Shown: positions 9,412 through 17,994, numbered from the stretch's first letter. The stretch is DNA of 64,000 nucleotides from Euzebya sp. (GCF_964222135.1 NZ_CAXQBR010000074.1:1-64000), one strand, 5' to 3'. Made by a program: numbers and translations. Notes: generated by a model not told the origin, from the letters alone.

Positions 9412-9876
9412 ATGGCGCTGCAGGTCACCCAGGTCAAGTCGTCCAACGGCGCGAAGCGCAACCAGCTCGCGACGCTGCGGTCCCTCGGGCTGCGCCGGAT
9501 CCGCCACACCGTGGTGGTCCCGGACCGCCCCGAGTTCCGCGGCATGGTCGCCACGATCAACCACCTGGTCGTCGTCGAGGAGGTCCCCGACGGGACCACC
9601 GTGCCGGCCCGGGCCGTGCGGACCGCGGTCTCCGTGGCCGACACCGGCGAGCCCGGCGTCGTCGGCGTCGTCGAGGGCCCCTCGGAGAGGACCGAGGAGC
9701 TCCTCGAGGACCAGGGCGTCGCCGGCACCGGTGCCGACAGCTCGGCGGACGTCGTCCAGAACACCCCGCAGATCGACCCGGCCCGCGGGAAGGCCGTCAA
9801 GGGCGGCACGTCGGAGAACCCCGACGTCGCGGACGCGGCGCTCGACCCCGAGCCGGCGTCCGACGAGGAGGAGTAG
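9412..9876 (+). CDS. rpmD: 50S ribosomal protein L30 with long acidic C-terminal extension
   Basis: L30 is normally about 60 residues. Here residues 1-60 form the whole domain: LQVTQVKSSNGAKRNQLATL, then LGLRRIRHTVVVPDRPEFRG and INHLVVVEE. They are followed by some 94 further residues rich in Ala, Glu, Asp, Thr and Val that match no domain I know and end EPASDEEE. There is no frameshift or second start. The reading frame continues with strong GC3 codons until six bases before rplO. Confidence 0.95.
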   Translation: MALQVTQVKSSNGAKRNQLATLRSLGLRRIRHTVVVPDRPEFRGMVATINHLVVVEEVPDGTTVPARAVRTAVSVADTGEPGVVGVVEGPSERTEELLEDQGVAGTGADSSADVVQNTPQIDPARGKAVKGGTSENPDVADAALDPEPASDEEE

Positions 9877-9882
9877 TCCACC

Positions 9883-10329
9883 ATGAAGCTCAACGACCTC
9901 AAGCCGGCTCCCGGCTCGACCCGGCGCAAGACGCGCAAGGGTCGCGGCGAGGCCGCCGGCAAGGGCAAGACCGCCGGCCGCGGCACCAAGGGCACCGGCG
10001 CGCGGAAGAACGTCCCCCTCGGGTTCGAGGGCGGGCAGATGCCGCTGCAGCGCCGCCTGCCGAAGCTGCCCGGCTTCACCCCCCGGAACCGCGTGGAGTA
10101 CGTCGGCGTGAACGTGTCGCGGCTCGAGTCGGCCTTCGAGGCCGGCGCGACCGTCGACCCCGCCGCCATGGCCGCGAAGGGCCTCCTCCGCGACGCGGAG
10201 GAGCGGGTGAAGATCCTCGGCGACGGCGAGCTGTCGACGTCGCTGACCGTGTCGGCGCACGCGTTCTCGAAGTCCGCGGAGGCGAAGATCACCGACGCCG
10301 GCGGCACCGTCCAGCGCCTGACCCGCTGA
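9883..10329 (+). CDS. rplO: 50S ribosomal protein L15
   Basis: L15 is a late-assembly large-subunit protein. It has 148 residues: MKLNDLKPAPGSTRRKTRKG, the glycine-rich segment KGKTAGRGTKGTGAR, then LGFEGGQMPLQRRLPKLPGF. The end SKSAEAKITDAGGTVQRL is also typical. It closes the ribosomal part of the spc cluster and is followed by a 74-base gap with a hairpin before secY. Confidence 0.98.
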   Translation: MKLNDLKPAPGSTRRKTRKGRGEAAGKGKTAGRGTKGTGARKNVPLGFEGGQMPLQRRLPKLPGFTPRNRVEYVGVNVSRLESAFEAGATVDPAAMAAKGLLRDAEERVKILGDGELSTSLTVSAHAFSKSAEAKITDAGGTVQRLTR

Positions 10330-10352
10330 CCCGCCGGCAGTCGTGCCAGCAT

Positions 10353-10380
10353 GGACCTGACGTGGCCCCACGTCGGGTCC
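10353..10380 (+). other. Hairpin between rplO and secY
   Basis: Two 13-base arms, 10353-10365 and 10368-10380, pair along their full length with one G-U wobble. The two-base apex means that about 12 pairs would form around a four-base loop. There is no T-run. It could attenuate transcription between the ribosomal genes and secY, or stabilise the upstream mRNA. Which of these is unknown. Confidence 0.5.
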
Positions 10381-10403
10381 CTGCCCGAACGGAGTTGACC
10401 TAG

Positions 10404-11693
10404 ATGTTCCGCGCCTTCGCGAACGCCTTCAAGATCCCGGACCTCCGGGGGAAGATCCTCTTCACCCTCGCGATCATCGCGGTGTACCGGCTGGGATCGG
10501 TCATCCCGATCCCGGGGGTCGACTACCAGGTCCTCGACGGCATCCTGCAGCAGGCCGAGGCGAGCGGCGTCGCCGCGCTCCTGAACCTCTTCAGCGGGGG
10601 CGCGCTGACCCAGCTCGCGGTCTTCGCGCTCGGGATCATGCCGTACATCACCGCCAGCATCATCATGCAGCTGCTGGCGGTGGTGATCCCGAAGCTCGAG
10701 GAGTGGCAGAAGGAGGGGGCGACCGGCACGGCGCGGATCACCCAGATCACCCGGTACGTCACCGTGGTGCTGGCGATCCTGCAGTCGACCGGCCTGATCG
10801 TGCTGATCGAATCCGGCCAGCTGTTCGGCGGGACGATCCCCACCGCGGGGCTGATCCCCGACGACTCGGTCCCGATCCGGGCGCTGATGGTCCTGACCCT
10901 CACCGCCGGCACGGCCTTCATCATGTGGCTGGGTGAGCTGATCACCCAGCGCGGCATCGGCAACGGGATGTCGCTGATCATCTACGCGGCGATCCTCGCG
11001 GCGCTGCCCGGCCAGTTCTCGGCCATCTACCAGCAGAACACCGTGCTGTTCGCCGTGTTCGTGCTGGTGGGCCTGATCCTCATCGTCGGCGTGGTGTACG
11101 TCGAGCAGGGCCAGCGCCGCATCCCCGTCCAGTACGCCAAGCGCCAGGTCGGCCGACGCCAGTACGGCGGCCAGCAGACCTACATCCCGCTGAAGGTCAA
11201 CCAGTCCGGCGTGATCCCGATCATCTTCGCGTCCTCGCTGCTGTACCTGCCGCAGCTGAGCGCCTCGATCGTGAACAACGACGGCCTGACGAACTTCGTC
11301 AACCGCTACTTCGCGACCGGCGGCCACCCCGTCTACATCGCCACCTACCTGGCGCTGACGATCTTCTTCGCCTACTTCTACACGGCCATCACGTTCAACC
11401 CGATCGACGTGGCCGACAACATGAAGAAGTACGGCGGGTTCATCCCGGGCATCCGCCCGGGTCGCCCGACGGCCGAGTACCTGGATCGCGTCCTGACCCG
11501 CATCACCCTGCCGGGGTCGCTGTACCTGGGTGCGCTCGCCATCCTGCCCCTCGTCGTGCTGGCCCTCGGCAACGTGCAGTTCCCGCTCGGCGGGGCCACG
11601 CTGCTGATCGTGGTCGGCGTCGGGCTCGAGACGATGAAGCAGCTCGAGAGCCAGCTCATGCAGCGCCACTACGAGGGCTTCATCCGCGGCTGA
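10404..11693 (+). CDS. secY: Preprotein translocase subunit SecY
   Basis: SecY is the channel of the SecYEG translocon in the plasma membrane. The 429-residue protein has the usual ten transmembrane helices. Characteristic segments are RLGSVIPIPGVDY after TM1, ALGIMPYITASIIMQLL in TM2 and GELITQRGIGNGMSLIIYA. The cytoplasmic loop QRRIPVQYAKRQVGRRQYGG binds ribosome and SecA. The C-terminal part is VADNMKKYGGFIPGIRPG. It follows rplO, as in most actinobacteria. Confidence 0.98.
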   Translation: MFRAFANAFKIPDLRGKILFTLAIIAVYRLGSVIPIPGVDYQVLDGILQQAEASGVAALLNLFSGGALTQLAVFALGIMPYITASIIMQLLAVVIPKLEEWQKEGATGTARITQITRYVTVVLAILQSTGLIVLIESGQLFGGTIPTAGLIPDDSVPIRALMVLTLTAGTAFIMWLGELITQRGIGNGMSLIIYAAILAALPGQFSAIYQQNTVLFAVFVLVGLILIVGVVYVEQGQRRIPVQYAKRQVGRRQYGGQQTYIPLKVNQSGVIPIIFASSLLYLPQLSASIVNNDGLTNFVNRYFATGGHPVYIATYLALTIFFAYFYTAITFNPIDVADNMKKYGGFIPGIRPGRPTAEYLDRVLTRITLPGSLYLGALAILPLVVLALGNVQFPLGGATLLIVVGVGLETMKQLESQLMQRHYEGFIRG

Positions 11694-11785
11694 CGGATGT
11701 GCGGCCGCCGTCGGGCAGGCCGTAGAGTGACCCGACTGTCCGTGCACGGCGCGGGGTGACGACGATCGTGGGAGGAGCACGCGAA

Positions 11786-12367
11786 GTGCGATTGGTACTG
11801 CTTGGCCCGCCGGGTGCGGGCAAGGGAACGCAGTCGGCCGCCATCGTCGAGGAGTTCGGCATCCCCCACATCTCCACGGGGGACATCTTCCGGGCGAACG
11901 TGAAGGGCGAGACGCCGCTCGGCAAGGAGGCCAAGGGCTACATGTCCCGCGGCGAGCTCGTGCCGGACACGGTCGTGAACCGGATGGTCGCCGACCGGCT
12001 GCGCCAGGCCGACGCGGAGAGCGGCTTCCTGCTGGACGGCTACCCGCGCACCGTCGGCCAGGCCTACACCCTCAGCGGGATGATGGCCATGCTCGACGTC
12101 GACCTCGACGCGGTCCTCCACTTCGAGGTGCCCGACGCCGAGCTCGAGGCCCGCATCGCCAAGCGGCAGGCCACCGACGGCCGGGACGACGACGACCACG
12201 AGGTCTTCAAGCGCCGGATGCAGGAGTACCGGGACCAGACCACCGAGCTGATCCCGCACTACCGCAGGGCCGGTCTGCTGATCGCCGTCGACGCGCTCGG
12301 CAGCATCGAGGAGGTCCGCGAGCGGGTGCTGGGCGCCTGCCGCGAGGTGCAGACCGCCGGCCGCTGA
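11786..12367 (+). CDS. adk: Adenylate kinase
   Basis: Catalyses ATP + AMP to 2 ADP in the cytoplasm. I chose the GTG at 11786 because GGAGGA at 11771-11776 sits nine bases upstream and the resulting protein starts MRLVLLGPPGAGKGTQ, the canonical N-terminus with the P-loop at residues 7-14. An ATG 30 bases earlier lacks this. The protein has 193 residues and a short LID region without zinc cysteines. Conserved elements are STGDIFRANVK, the AMP-binding LDGYPRT and the LID segment KRRMQEYRDQT. A TAGAGT hexamer at 11723-11728 could be a -10 box of a local promoter, without a clear -35. Confidence 0.97.
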   Translation: MRLVLLGPPGAGKGTQSAAIVEEFGIPHISTGDIFRANVKGETPLGKEAKGYMSRGELVPDTVVNRMVADRLRQADAESGFLLDGYPRTVGQAYTLSGMMAMLDVDLDAVLHFEVPDAELEARIAKRQATDGRDDDDHEVFKRRMQEYRDQTTELIPHYRRAGLLIAVDALGSIEEVRERVLGACREVQTAGR

Positions 12368-12391
12368 CGGTGTCGCCGCCCCGCGCGGCGC

Positions 12392-12397
12392 TACGGT
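12392..12397 (+). promoter_or_regulatory. Putative -10 box for a leaderless map transcript
   Basis: The hexamer TACGGT ends six bases before the map ATG. That would place the transcription start at or next to the start codon. There is no Shine-Dalgarno in the gap. The same arrangement recurs at several other genes of this window. No convincing -35 box is visible. Confidence 0.45.
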
Positions 12398-12403
12398 GGG
12401 GCG

Positions 12404-13243
12404 ATGATCATCCGCAAGTCGCCCTCAGAGCTCGAGGTGATGGCCCGGTCGGGCAAGATCATCGCCGACATGCACGAGATGCTCGCCGCGGCCGTGCGCC
12501 CGGGCATCTCCACCGGTGAGCTCGACGCGATGGCGGAGGACTACATCGTCCGCCACGGCGCGGTCCCGGCCTTCAAGGGCTACGGCGGCGTGGGCACGCG
12601 GATGCCGTTCCCCGGCACCCTCTGCGCCTCGGTCAACGACGAGATCGTCCACGGCATCCCGTCGCCCGAGACCGTCCTCGACGAGGGCGACCTGATCAAG
12701 ATCGACGCCGGCTGCGTGCTGGAGGGGTACTACTCCGACTCGGCGTGCACCTGGATCGTCGGCGGCGAGGACGCCGTCGCGCCCGAGGTGGCCGAGCTGG
12801 TCCGCGTCACCCGCGAGGGCCTCTGGGCCGGTCTCCTCGCCGCGCGCGCCAAGCAGCGGATCGGGGACATCTCCGCCGCGGTCGAGGCCGTGGGCGTCCG
12901 CCACGGCTACGGGATCGTGCGGGAGTACGTGGGCCACGGCGTGGGTCGCGCCCTCCACGAGGACCCGCAGGTCCCGAACCACGGCCGCGCCGGTCGCGGG
13001 CCGAAGCTCGCCACCGGCCGGGTCCTGGCGATCGAGCCGATGTTCAACCTCGGGACCGAGGAGACGGTGACCCTCGACGACGAGTGGACCGTCGTGACCG
13101 CCGACCAGCACCTGAGCGCCCACTGGGAGCACACCGTCGCGATCACCCCCGACGGTCCCTGGGTGCTGACCGCGCGCAGCGACGAGACCGCCCACCCGCT
13201 CGCCGAACCGGACCGGATCCCCGTCCAGCTCGTCGGCGCGTAG
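12404..13243 (+). CDS. map: Methionine aminopeptidase, type I
   Basis: Removes the initiator methionine from nascent proteins. The pita-bread fold metalloenzyme has 279 residues. Metal ligands are recognisable: Asp in IKIDAGCVLEGYYSDSAC (two aspartates), His in GHGVGRALHEDP, Glu in AIEPMFNLG and Glu in HWEHTVAI. The start is the ATG at 12404. No ribosome-binding site precedes it, and a possible leaderless promoter does. The normal successors infA and rpmJ do not follow. The next gene is convergent, and the palindrome TAGGGCCCTA at 13241-13250 supplies the stop codon of both. Confidence 0.97.
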   Translation: MIIRKSPSELEVMARSGKIIADMHEMLAAAVRPGISTGELDAMAEDYIVRHGAVPAFKGYGGVGTRMPFPGTLCASVNDEIVHGIPSPETVLDEGDLIKIDAGCVLEGYYSDSACTWIVGGEDAVAPEVAELVRVTREGLWAGLLAARAKQRIGDISAAVEAVGVRHGYGIVREYVGHGVGRALHEDPQVPNHGRAGRGPKLATGRVLAIEPMFNLGTEETVTLDDEWTVVTADQHLSAHWEHTVAITPDGPWVLTARSDETAHPLAEPDRIPVQLVGA

Positions 13244-13247
13244 GGCC

Positions 13248-13811
13248 CTACCGGCGGGGGAGGGGCTCGACCACCTGGAGCAGCCCCCAGGTGAACGTCG
13301 CGCGCCAGCGCGTCCCGCCCTCGTCCAGGTCGAGCGCCCACCGGCTGGTGACCAGCGGGTCGGCCTGGCGGACATCGGGGTGGGCGGCCATGACCTCGCC
13401 CAGCACCGCCGACCACGGGGGCATGTCGGAGAACCGGCCGATCGCCGGCGCCGGCCGCCCCGCCGCCCGGACGAGGCCCTCGGTGACGACCTCGCCCGTC
13501 TCGAGGCCGACGACCTGCCACTCGAGGTCCGGCCACGGTTCGCCGAGCGCCCAGCGGCTCGCGACCAGGTCGATGCCCGTGCCGCGGACCGTCGAGGTGG
13601 CGTCCGGCGCCCCCAGGACGGCGGCGTAGCGGCGGACGCCGCCGGGGAACCGCCCCGACCGCAGCATCGCCTGCCACCGCCGGTTGGCGTCGCGCTGCTC
13701 GACGACGCCCGCCCCCATGCGGGAGCGGGCGTCGGCGACCAGGTCCGGCTGCAGGTCCGCCATGCGGCGCAGCAGCACGAGGACGAGCTCGCGGGGGCCG
13801 AAGCCCCGCAC
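13248..13811 (-). CDS. Hypothetical protein downstream of the ABC exporter
   Basis: I do not recognise this 187-residue soluble protein. It begins with a GTG four bases after the stop of the ABC permease, so it is probably co-translated with it. It is rich in Arg, Trp and Val. Its visible features are an N-terminal helix (ELVLVLLRRMADLQPDLV) and two similar SRWAL segments roughly 75 residues apart, each within a beta-rich context. This hints at an internal duplication. It has no signal peptide or membrane segment. Codon use is normal, so it is likely real. Confidence 0.75.
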   Translation of the reverse strand: MRGFGPRELVLVLLRRMADLQPDLVADARSRMGAGVVEQRDANRRWQAMLRSGRFPGGVRRYAAVLGAPDATSTVRGTGIDLVASRWALGEPWPDLEWQVVGLETGEVVTEGLVRAAGRPAPAIGRFSDMPPWSAVLGEVMAAHPDVRQADPLVTSRWALDLDEGGTRWRATFTWGLLQVVEPLPRR

Positions 13812-13814
13812 GCG

Positions 13815-15029
13815 TCAGCGCGCCTCGGCGGACCGCCAGGCCTGGCGCAGGCTCAGGCGCCGCCCGAAGTGCAGGAGCCCACCGGCGTAGATGCGCCCGG
13901 CGATCCGGACCAGCACCGCCGTGACGGCCGCGGTGACCGCGACGGCTGCCAGGTGCTCGGCGATGCCGATCTCGGCGTACGCCACACGGATGGGGACGAC
14001 GAACGGTGCGGTGAAGGGCACGAAGCTCATGATCCGCCCGAGCGCCCCGGAGGGGTCGTCGAGCACCTGGAAGCTGACCAGGAAGCCGACGACGGCGATC
14101 ACGGCGACCGGACCGGCGACGGACTGGGCGTCCTCCATCCGGCTGACCAGCGCGCCGACCCCTGCGTAGAGCACCGCGTAGAGCGCGTAGCCGAGGATGA
14201 ACCACACGATCAGCGAGACGGCGGAGTCGATCGGGATCGCCGGCAGCTCGAAGGTGTCGGTGACCCTGATCAGCGCGAGGATCCAGAGGACCGTCACCAC
14301 GAACTGCGCCAGGCCGAGCAGGCCGACGCCGATGACCTTCCCGGCCAGCAGCTGCCACGGCTTCAACGTCGCCAGCAGGACCTCGACGACCCGGCTGGCC
14401 TTCTCCTCGGCGATCGTGCTGAGGGTCCACTGGCCGTACAGCAGGATCGCCATGTAGAGGAGGAACATGCCGCCGTAGGCGATCAGGCTGCGGGCGAGCT
14501 CGAGGTCCGCGTCCGCCTCGCCCTGGACGGTGCGGACCGGCAGGGGATCGCCGCTCAGCGCCGCGGTCACGTCGGCGACGCTGGTGCCGGTGCCCTCCAG
14601 GCGGTCCTCGAGGGTCGACACGCCCGCCGCCTCCTGGATGGTGTCCTGCAGGTCCGAGCCGCCGAAGCCGGCCGAGCCCTGGCGCAGGATCGACTCGCCG
14701 TCGACGAGGACGAGCTCGATCTCACCCTCGGCCAGGGCGGCACGCGCGTCGTCCTCGCTGTCGAAGGTCGTGACCTCGAAGGTGAGCTCGCGATCGGGGT
14801 CGCTCCGCTCGCGGAGGAGGGACTCGGTGGCGCCGAGGATCGCGTCGTTGCCCTCGCCGAGGGATCCGACGTGCTCCTCCACCGGGCCGCCGCCGAGCGC
14901 CTGGGGCAACAGGATGGCCGCGCCGAGCAGGACCAGGGTGAACACCGCGCCCAGCACGTAGGACTTGGAGCGCCCGCGCTGGGTCAGCTCCCGCATCGTG
15001 ACGAGCTTGAGGGCTTCGAACGAGGTCAT
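13815..15029 (-). CDS. ABC-2 type exporter, permease subunit
   Basis: This 404-residue membrane protein is of the NatB/YhaP type. It has a cytoplasmic N-terminus (KLVTMRELTQRGRSKSY) and TM1 near residues 26-45. An extracellular domain of about 135 residues follows, and then about five helices in the C-terminal half. The ATG overlaps the stop of its ATPase, so the two form one exporter. The substrate is unknown. NatAB-like systems export sodium or peptides. A two-component system is encoded divergently upstream and may control it. Confidence 0.9.
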   Translation of the reverse strand: MTSFEALKLVTMRELTQRGRSKSYVLGAVFTLVLLGAAILLPQALGGGPVEEHVGSLGEGNDAILGATESLLRERSDPDRELTFEVTTFDSEDDARAALAEGEIELVLVDGESILRQGSAGFGGSDLQDTIQEAAGVSTLEDRLEGTGTSVADVTAALSGDPLPVRTVQGEADADLELARSLIAYGGMFLLYMAILLYGQWTLSTIAEEKASRVVEVLLATLKPWQLLAGKVIGVGLLGLAQFVVTVLWILALIRVTDTFELPAIPIDSAVSLIVWFILGYALYAVLYAGVGALVSRMEDAQSVAGPVAVIAVVGFLVSFQVLDDPSGALGRIMSFVPFTAPFVVPIRVAYAEIGIAEHLAAVAVTAAVTAVLVRIAGRIYAGGLLHFGRRLSLRQAWRSAEAR

Positions 15030-15913
15030 GCGACGGCCTCCTTGAACAGGTCGGTGAGCGACGGGGTGGTGAAGACGAAGTGCTCGACGCCCTCGGCTGA
15101 GTCGACGGTGGCGAGCAGCCGGCGGATGTCGATGTCCCGCTTGACGCGCAGGACGTGGCGGCCGGCCTCGTAGCGCGTCTCGAGCACCCCGTCGAGGTCG
15201 CCGAGCACCGCGGCCTGGGCGTCGGTCAGGTCCAGCTCGACGATGCGGTACGACGACGCGGACTTGAGGGACTCCACCTCGCCGGTGCGGACGATCCGCC
15301 CGCGGTCGATGATCGCGACGTCCTCGCAGAGGTCCTCGACGACGTCGAGCTGGTGGCTCGAGAACACGACCGCCGTGCCGGCGGCTGCCCGGTCCCGCAG
15401 GACCCGGGCCATCGTGCCGGCGCCGATCGGGTCGAGGCCGTTGAACGGCTCGTCGAGCACCAGCACGTCCGGGTCGTGGATCAGCGCCGCGGCCAGCTGC
15501 ACGCGCTGCTGGTTGCCCTGGGAGAGGTCCTCGAGGGGGTCCTCGAGGCGATCGCCCAGGTCCAGGTCGGTCAGCCAGCGCTCCGCCGCGGCCCGCGCGG
15601 CGTCCTTGGCCATGCCGTGGATGCGGCCGAAGTAGGTGAGCTGCTCGGCGATCTTCATCTTCGGGTACAGCCCGCGCTCCTCGGGCATGTAGCCGAAGCG
15701 CACGCGGTCGGCGTCGGTCACCACGTGGCCGTCCCAGCGGACCTCACCCCGATCGGGGGTGAGCAGCCCGAAGACCGCGCGCATCGTCGTGGTCTTGCCG
15801 GCGCCGTTCTTGCCGAGGAAGCCGAGCATGCGCCCTGGGGTGACGGCGAACGAGCAGCCGTCCAGGGCGACGATGTCGCCGTAGCGCTTGTGGAGGTCGT
15901 CGATCTCCAGCAT
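15026..15913 (-). CDS. ABC-2 type exporter, ATP-binding subunit
   Basis: This 295-residue ATPase starts MLEIDDLHKRYGDIVALDG. It carries Walker A GKNGAGKTTT, a Q-loop region PEERGLYPKM, the signature LSQGNQQRVQLA, Walker B VLVLDEPFNGLDP and the switch-histidine segment FSSHQLDVVEDLC. Asn in the signature in place of Gly-Gly-Gln is the variant common in NatA/YhaQ-type ATPases. The C-terminal 80 residues form the usual DrrA-like extension. The ATG at 15913 was chosen because longer frames run into intergenic, low-similarity sequence. Confidence 0.93.
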   Translation of the reverse strand: MLEIDDLHKRYGDIVALDGCSFAVTPGRMLGFLGKNGAGKTTTMRAVFGLLTPDRGEVRWDGHVVTDADRVRFGYMPEERGLYPKMKIAEQLTYFGRIHGMAKDAARAAAERWLTDLDLGDRLEDPLEDLSQGNQQRVQLAAALIHDPDVLVLDEPFNGLDPIGAGTMARVLRDRAAAGTAVVFSSHQLDVVEDLCEDVAIIDRGRIVRTGEVESLKSASSYRIVELDLTDAQAAVLGDLDGVLETRYEAGRHVLRVKRDIDIRRLLATVDSAEGVEHFVFTTPSLTDLFKEAVA

Positions 15914-16041
15914 GGGTGGTGATCTCCTGGGTCGTGGGGTCGTGCTGGGCACGGTAGGGCCGACGGCGGGGGAGGGGATCCGACCGTCGGCGGAACCGGA
16001 TCTCCCCCGGGAGGGGGAGGGTCGCGACGCCGTCGCCGTCG

Positions 16042-16047
16042 TAGCCT
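16042..16047 (+). promoter_or_regulatory. Putative -10 box for a leaderless kinase transcript
   Basis: TAGCCT ends seven bases before the GTG start at 16055. It lies in the 141-base divergent gap between the ABC exporter and the two-component genes. No ribosome-binding site lies in between. The upstream part of the gap is GC-rich with several G-runs but no clear -35 or operator. Confidence 0.45.
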
Positions 16048-16054
16048 TCCGGCC

Positions 16055-17317
16055 GTGACCGCCCCACCCGTCGCACGCCTCCCCGGTCGGCTGGACCGCC
16101 CGGACCGCCGTGACCTCGGGATCCTCGGCCTCATGCTGGTCCTCGGCGGCCTGAACCTCTTCATCGCGCAGGGGTTCGACGACGAGGACGCGATGTTCAT
16201 CAGCCACCTCCCGGCGTGGGGGGACTGGGTGGCGTTCCTCCTCCTCATCGTCCCCGTCGCCTGGCGGCGGGTCGCCCCCGCCTGGGTCTGCGCCTGGGTG
16301 GGCCTCGGGTTTGTCGCCTTCCGGTTGCTGCAGGTGCCGGAGGGCCTGATGTCGTCGGTCGCCGTGTACCTCACCATCCACGCCGCGGGGGCCTACGAGG
16401 CCGACAAGGGCCGGCGGGACCTGGCGCGCGGACTGGCGCTCGCCGGCGGGCTGGTCGCCGTCGTGGTGGCCCTGGTGCAGGAGGCGCAGGCCGTCGACTT
16501 CGACGCCGCGCTGGCCCTCACCTTCACCATCGGCATCAACGTCGCCTTCTACGTCACCGCCTGGGCGCTCGGCGACTCGACGCGCAAGCGCGCGGAGGCC
16601 GAGCTCGAGCTGACCCGCCGCGCCGAGCAGCTGGCCACCGAGCGGGAGGCGCGGGCGCAGCAGGCCGTCACCGAGGAGCGGGTCCGGATCGCCCGGGAGC
16701 TCCACGACGTCGTGGCCCACCACGTCAGCGTGATGGGCGTCCAGGCCGCCGCGGCCCGCCACGTCATGGCCCGCGACGCCGAGGCCGCCACCGGCGCCCT
16801 CGCGAACGTCGAGGAGTCGGGCCGCCAGGCCGTGGCCGAGCTCCAGCGCCTGGTCGGCATCCTCCGCAGCGAGCACGCCGGCGGGGTGGACGAGCCCCAA
16901 CCCACCCTCGACGGCCTCGACGCGCTGGTGGGGTCGATGCGGGGCGCCGGGCTGGGGGTCGACCTGCGGGTGATCGGCCGTGAGCGGCCCGTCCCGTCGT
17001 CGGTGGAGCTGTCCGCCTACCGGATCATCCAGGAGGCGCTGACCAACGTGCTGCGCCACGCGCCCGGCGCCGCGACGACCGTGGTGCTCAGCTACCTGTC
17101 CGAGGCGCTGCAGGTCGAGGTCGTCAACGGCACGCCGACCAGCCACGGCGAGGCGACGGGGCCAGGCGGCGGGCGCGGGCTGCTCGGCATGCGCGAGCGG
17201 GTCGCCATGCTGGGCGGCACCTTCGACCACGGGCCGGCGCCCCGCGGCGGCTACCGGGTCGCGGCCCTGCTGCCGATCGCCCCGGTCCCAGCCCCCGAGC
17301 CGGCGGCGCGCGCGTGA
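16055..17317 (+). CDS. Sensor histidine kinase, NarL/DesK (HisKA_3) family
   Basis: This membrane kinase has 420 residues. The N-terminal part to about residue 170 has five or six hydrophobic helices with short loops and no large sensor domain, as in DesK-like intramembrane sensors. The dimerisation domain carries the phospho-acceptor His217 in RIARELHDVVAHHVSVM. The ATPase domain has the N-box IIQEALTNVLRHAP and a glycine box GRGLLGMRERVAMLGG. The start is a GTG without a Shine-Dalgarno. It overlaps the response regulator gene by four bases. The signal is unknown. Divergence from an ABC exporter suggests envelope or drug stress control. Confidence 0.92.
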   Translation: MTAPPVARLPGRLDRPDRRDLGILGLMLVLGGLNLFIAQGFDDEDAMFISHLPAWGDWVAFLLLIVPVAWRRVAPAWVCAWVGLGFVAFRLLQVPEGLMSSVAVYLTIHAAGAYEADKGRRDLARGLALAGGLVAVVVALVQEAQAVDFDAALALTFTIGINVAFYVTAWALGDSTRKRAEAELELTRRAEQLATEREARAQQAVTEERVRIARELHDVVAHHVSVMGVQAAAARHVMARDAEAATGALANVEESGRQAVAELQRLVGILRSEHAGGVDEPQPTLDGLDALVGSMRGAGLGVDLRVIGRERPVPSSVELSAYRIIQEALTNVLRHAPGAATTVVLSYLSEALQVEVVNGTPTSHGEATGPGGGRGLLGMRERVAMLGGTFDHGPAPRGGYRVAALLPIAPVPAPEPAARA

Positions 17318-17994
17318 CAGGTGCGGGCACGGGCTCGGATCCGGGCGACCTGATCGAGGTGGTGCTGGTCGATGACCAGCACCTCGTGCGCTCGGGCTTC
17401 CGGATGATCCTCGAGTCCGAGCCGGACATCACCATCGTCGGCGAGGCCGGTGACGGGCGTGAGGCGGTCAGGCTGGCCCGGGCGCTGAACCCCCACGTCA
17501 TGCTGATGGACATCCAGATGCCCGAGGTCGACGGGCTGCAGGCCACCGAGCAGGTGATGGCCCTGCCGTCACCCCCGAAGGTGCTGGTGCTGACCACGTT
17601 CGACCGCGAGGACTACGTCTTCAGCGCCCTCCGCCTCGGTGCGAGCGGCTTCCTCCTGAAGAACGCCCCCCCGGCCCAGCTCGTCGACGCCGTCCGGGTC
17701 GTCGCCGCGGGGGACTCGCTGCTGAGCCCGTCGGTGACCCGGCGGATCGTCGAGGCGTTCGCCGCCGGCCCCGCGCTGTCGGTCCCGGACCCGGCGCTCC
17801 AGCGGCTCACCGAGCGGGAGGTCGAGGTGCTGCGGCTGATGGCGACCGGCCAGTCGAACACCGAGATCGCCGCCGAGCTCGTCGTCGGCGAGGCCACGGT
17901 CAAGACCCACGTGTCCAACGTGTTCTCGAAGCTGGGGGTCCGCGACCGCGTCCAGGCGGTCGTCTGGGCGTTCGAGCACGGCGTCGCCCGGTAG
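17314..17994 (+). CDS. Response regulator, NarL/LuxR family
   Basis: This DNA-binding partner of the preceding kinase has 226 residues. The receiver domain shows the acidic pair in VLVDDQHLVRSGF and the phosphorylation site Asp66 in MLMDIQMPEVDG. It also has the conserved Thr in VLVLTTFDREDYVF and Lys in GASGFLLKNAPP. The C-terminal LuxR helix-turn-helix is LTEREVEVLRLMATGQSNTE followed by ATVKTHVSNVFSKL. The GTG start overlaps the kinase stop (GTGA). The likely target is the divergent ABC exporter, by context only. Confidence 0.93.
   Translation: MTGAGTGSDPGDLIEVVLVDDQHLVRSGFRMILESEPDITIVGEAGDGREAVRLARALNPHVMLMDIQMPEVDGLQATEQVMALPSPPKVLVLTTFDREDYVFSALRLGASGFLLKNAPPAQLVDAVRVVAAGDSLLSPSVTRRIVEAFAAGPALSVPDPALQRLTEREVEVLRLMATGQSNTEIAAELVVGEATVKTHVSNVFSKLGVRDRVQAVVWAFEHGVAR

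Noticed and set aside
11756-11785. ATG start 30 bases upstream of the chosen adk start
   Set aside because: It lacks a Shine-Dalgarno, whereas GGAGGA fits the GTG at 11786, which also gives the canonical N-terminus.
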